DNA of 64,000 nt from Siphonobacter sp. BAB-5405 (lineage in GTDB: Bacteria > Bacteroidota > Bacteroidia > Cytophagales > Spirosomataceae): contig NZ_NJAG01000014.1 in the NCBI RefSeq assembly GCF_002872335.1, positions 52,414 to 116,413 of the forward strand, read 5' to 3'. A program made the translations under genes and the position numbers. Position 1 is the first letter of the stretch. Each line of letters begins with the position of its first letter. Below the pieces are notes generated by a model. That model was not told where the DNA came from. It saw only the letters and a list, made by a program, of their open reading frames with translations, and did not search any database. Positions 61,642-64,000 of the stretch are shown here, in pieces.

Positions 61642-62871
61642 ATGCAGAAAATTAAAGTAGCGAACCCAGTCGTCGAACTCGACGGGGACGAAATGACCCG
61701 AATCATCTGGAAGTTTATCAAAGAAAAGCTGATTCTTCCCTACGTTGATGTCGATATTAAATACTACGATTTAGGTATCGAATACCGTGACGAAACGAAT
61801 GATCAAGTGACGGTAGATGCCGCTAACGCCATTAAACAATACGGTGTTGGTATCAAATGTGCCACGATTACGCCCGACGAGGACCGCGTGAAGGAATTCA
61901 ACCTCAAGCAAATGTGGAAGTCGCCCAACGGAACGATCCGTAACATCCTCGATGGTACGGTATTCCGGGAGCCGATCGTAATGCAGAACGTTCCTCGCCT
62001 GGTAACCACCTGGACGTCTCCCATTATCGTTGGCCGTCACGCGTTCGGTGATCAGTACCGGGCAACGGATTTCATCGTACCTGGTAAAGGTAAACTGACG
62101 ATGAAATTCGAAGGTGAAGACGGAACGGTACAGGAATACGATGTTTTCAACTTCCCCGGAGCTGGCGTAGCCATGGGTATGTACAACCTCGATGAATCCA
62201 TCGCTGGTTTCGCCCGTTCCTGCTTCCAGGTAGGTCTGCAAAAAGGCTGGCCCGTATACCTGTCTACGAAGAACACGATCCTGAAGAAATATGATGGTCG
62301 TTTCCGTGACGTATTCCAGGCGGTTTTCGATGCAGAATTTGCCGAGAAATTCAAAGAAGCCGGTATTACGTACGAGCACCGTCTGATCGATGACATGGTA
62401 GCCGCAGCTCTGAAATGGAGTGGCAGCTACGTATGGGCTTGTAAGAACTACGACGGCGACGTTCAGTCGGATACCGTTGCTCAGGGCTTTGGCTCACTCG
62501 GTCTGATGACTTCTGTACTGCTGACGCCCGATGGCTCCGTGATGGAAGCTGAGGCGGCTCACGGTACCGTAACGCGTCACTACCGCGAACACCAGAAAGG
62601 AAACCGTACGTCAACGAACCCGATTGCTTCGATCTACGCCTGGACGCGTGGTCTGGCCTTCCGTGGTAAGCTCGACGGTAACGAAGAACTGATCCGTTTT
62701 GCTACGGCTCTGGAAGAAGTTTGCGTAGAAACCGTAGAAGCGGGTAAAATGACCAAGGATTTGGCCATCACTATCCACGGTAACAAAGTAAACCACGGCG
62801 AGCATTACCTGTACACGGAAGAATTCCTGGACGAGCTCGACAAAGGCTTACAGGCGAAACTGGCGAAGTAA
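61642..62871 (+). CDS. icd: Isocitrate dehydrogenase (NADP+), eukaryotic-like type
   Basis: 409 residues from the ATG at 61642; the frame upstream overlaps the promoter. Oxidative decarboxylation of isocitrate to 2-oxoglutarate in the TCA cycle. [20 protein letters not shown] is the start of the homodimeric IDH1/IDH2-like type rather than the E. coli type. Substrate and metal residues lie in [40 protein letters not shown] and [20 protein letters not shown]. The NADP site includes [18 protein letters not shown]. It has its own promoter and terminator. Confidence 0.95.
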   Translation: MQKIKVANPVVELDGDEMTRIIWKFIKEKLILPYVDVDIKYYDLGIEYRDETNDQVTVDAANAIKQYGVGIKCATITPDEDRVKEFNLKQMWKSPNGTIRNILDGTVFREPIVMQNVPRLVTTWTSPIIVGRHAFGDQYRATDFIVPGKGKLTMKFEGEDGTVQEYDVFNFPGAGVAMGMYNLDESIAGFARSCFQVGLQKGWPVYLSTKNTILKKYDGRFRDVFQAVFDAEFAEKFKEAGITYEHRLIDDMVAAALKWSGSYVWACKNYDGDVQSDTVAQGFGSLGLMTSVLLTPDGSVMEAEAAHGTVTRHYREHQKGNRTSTNPIASIYAWTRGLAFRGKLDGNEELIRFATALEEVCVETVEAGKMTKDLAITIHGNKVNHGEHYLYTEEFLDELDKGLQAKLAK

Positions 62872-62890
62872 TCGTTGGGACTGACCCAAG

Positions 62891-62927
62891 CAAAAAGGCA
62901 CTTATCCGCGAGGGTAAGTGCCTTTTT
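62891..62927. terminator. Bidirectional terminator after icd
   Basis: Arms CAAAAAGGCACTTATCC and GGGTAAGTGCCTTTTTG (G-T pairs) around a short loop. It serves icd (+) and the small acidic gene (-). Confidence 0.88.
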
Positions 62928-62946
62928 GCTTGAAGGAAAACGAAAC

Positions 62947-63108
62947 TTACATATCGTCTAACTCTTCTTCTTCAAAGTCTTCGGTATCTTCATCTTCGTC
63001 ATCCTGTTCAGCGGTAAACTCGTCCATTTCTTCCGCTGGGTCCATGGTGTCACCACTTTCATCCATGGGTTCGTCGTAAAATTCGAAATCGTCTTCTGGA
63101 ATGTTCAT
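62947..63108 (-). CDS. Small highly acidic protein, 53 residues
   Basis: ATG at 63108, TAA at 62949-62947. The peptide begins MNIPEDDFEFYDEPMDESGD and ends EDFEEEELDDM. By my count 29 of 53 residues are Asp or Glu and there is no Lys, Arg or His. The frame has codon use like its neighbours, an exact -7 element 32 bp upstream and a terminator 19 bp downstream, which favours a real gene. It is probably disordered, and could buffer or bind basic proteins such as ribosomal proteins or nucleoid proteins. I do not recognise a family. Confidence 0.6.
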   Translation of the reverse strand: MNIPEDDFEFYDEPMDESGDTMDPAEEMDEFTAEQDDEDEDTEDFEEEELDDM

Positions 63109-63140
63109 AAGTTTAGGTAGTAGATTAGATTGTATGAACG

Positions 63141-63148
63141 CAAACGTA
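63141..63148 (-). promoter_or_regulatory. Promoter -7 element of the small acidic gene
   Basis: TACGTTTG on the minus strand. It overlaps the palindrome AACGTA-CT-TACGTT (63143-63156). A TTG lies 24 nt upstream, just outside the usual spacing. Confidence 0.5.
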
Positions 63149-63342
63149 CTTACGTTCAGCGGCTAAAGACACCAATACAACTTTATTGTTTTGTGAAATT
63201 TGGTGCATCTAACCTTAACGGATGGAAAATGTACTAAAAAGATTAATTAAGTTATTTTTTGTCTTTGTATAATCCAGTGTCAAGCCTGTACCTGCGATTA
63301 TTTTTTGCTTTACTTTGGCGGCAAATCCTCTGATTCTGTCTT

Positions 63343-64000
63343 ATGATCAATTACGTACTCTTTGACGGCCCGAAAATTCGCCCTCATTTGTTACCGCTGG
63401 TATTCACCCGGCCTATGGCTGAGTTGCGGGTCGGTATTCGGACCATCACGGAAAAATGGACTGACTGGTTAGGAGTAAAACCCACCCACTATACTCAACC
63501 GTATTTGCAGGGGAAGTATCCCTACAAAAAAAGCTCGGACACGATTTATCTACACGGTGGACTTTGTCCGAACGAACGGCTGGTACGCTCGTTGGAACAG
63601 CTCAAACCCGGTGAAGCTTTATTACAGGGACCTATCCTGCTGGCCGTTCGGGCTAAACATCTGGCCCTGGAAGATCTCGTACACGACAACCCCAATTTTC
63701 AGAAACAGTATTATTGGGATAAAGTAACCGTCATTCAGCGACTGCCGGATCTGGTCGTACACAATGGTGAACAGATTAATACGGATTTCGAACGAATCAC
63801 GGCAGGCCGTACCAGTCAGCCCATTACCGATCGATTCACGGCGTATTACAACGAAGAACAAATTTTTATCGAAGAAGGCGTCCAAATTCGCTCGGCCATA
63901 CTCAATGCCGAAAATGGACCGATCTATTTAGGAAAAGACGTACAGATTCAGGACGGTGTGATCATACAGGGGCCTTTTGCGGCTCTGGAAGGAGCCGTGA
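63343..64000 (+). CDS. GlmU-like sugar nucleotidyltransferase, N-terminal part (runs off window)
   Basis: 219 residues are visible from the ATG at 63343, and the frame is still open at base 64000. The start MINYVLFDGPKIRPHLLPLV and FTRPMAELRVGIRTITEKW match the NTP_transf_4 type 'putative sugar nucleotidyl transferase' found in Bacteroidota. AVRAKHLALEDL and the beginning of a hexapeptide-like beta-helix (IYLGKDVQIQDGVIIQGPFA) follow. This group is GlmU-like in layout, but the true sugar and nucleotide are unknown. The end of the gene lies beyond the window. Confidence 0.8.
   Translation, partial: MINYVLFDGPKIRPHLLPLVFTRPMAELRVGIRTITEKWTDWLGVKPTHYTQPYLQGKYPYKKSSDTIYLHGGLCPNERLVRSLEQLKPGEALLQGPILLAVRAKHLALEDLVHDNPNFQKQYYWDKVTVIQRLPDLVVHNGEQINTDFERITAGRTSQPITDRFTAYYNEEQIFIEEGVQIRSAILNAENGPIYLGKDVQIQDGVIIQGPFAALEGAV

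Overview
The window comes from a bacterium of the phylum Bacteroidota, most likely order Cytophagales (a Spirosoma/Siphonobacter-like relative; the genus is inference). The reasons are PorT and GldH (type IX secretion/gliding), the ricT-gldH pair, DUF4293 and DUF4834 proteins, absence of clear Shine-Dalgarno sites, and repeated matches to the Bacteroidota promoter (TTG, 17-23 nt, TAnnTTTG) upstream of genes. Nearly everything is chromosomal housekeeping or cell-envelope content. I see no phage, IS element, CRISPR array, rRNA or plasmid genes.

Layout. 1-3.4 kb: 3' end of mutL, a lipoprotein gene with a Fur/Zur-like palindrome in its promoter, then menG-porT. 3.5-11.8 kb (minus): the distal half of the division/cell-wall cluster, ftsW-murG-murC-ftsQ-ftsA-ftsZ, starting at a good promoter in front of ftsW. 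11.9-22 kb: cysE, an exported protein of unknown function, an AI-2E-type transporter, a LON-domain protein, ricT-gldH, purD, recQ and a DUF4293 membrane protein. 22.2-22.4 kb: tRNA-Gly(GCC) and tRNA-Leu(UAA). 22.8-26.8 kb: a bacteriophytochrome kinase with its response regulator, and a divergent second kinase. 26.9-31 kb: an HNH nuclease, ruvB, an unlisted 49-residue membrane peptide, an alpha/beta hydrolase, and prfB with an intact programmed +1 frameshift. 31.1-38.8 kb: PpiD-like foldase, gpsA, then a more A/T-rich envelope segment with a frameshifted polytopic membrane protein, a large lipoprotein and a glycosyltransferase.

39-46.5 kb: carB without its allosteric domain, an alpha/beta hydrolase, two tandem Tat-exported ferritin-like proteins and a Wzi-type outer-membrane barrel. 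46.7-51.6 kb: NUDIX hydrolase, DUF4834, prmC, MoxR ATPase, and nadC-nadA on the other strand. 51.7-57.5 kb: a membrane PH-like protein, an acyltransferase, a small secreted protein and the fused secDF. 58-64 kb: folA, an AlbA_2-domain protein, crtZ, ffh, icd, a 53-residue protein with no basic residue, and the 5' end of a sugar nucleotidyltransferase gene.

The most interesting items are: the 7-1-7 palindrome over the lipoprotein promoter; three long G/T-strand-biased inverted repeats within 11 kb; the hexa-T frameshift splitting the membrane-protein gene; the two very small proteins; the prfB recoding site in a lineage that hardly uses Shine-Dalgarno pairing; and the complete biliverdin-binding residue set of the phytochrome. 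I found no clear multi-gene system that looks undescribed.
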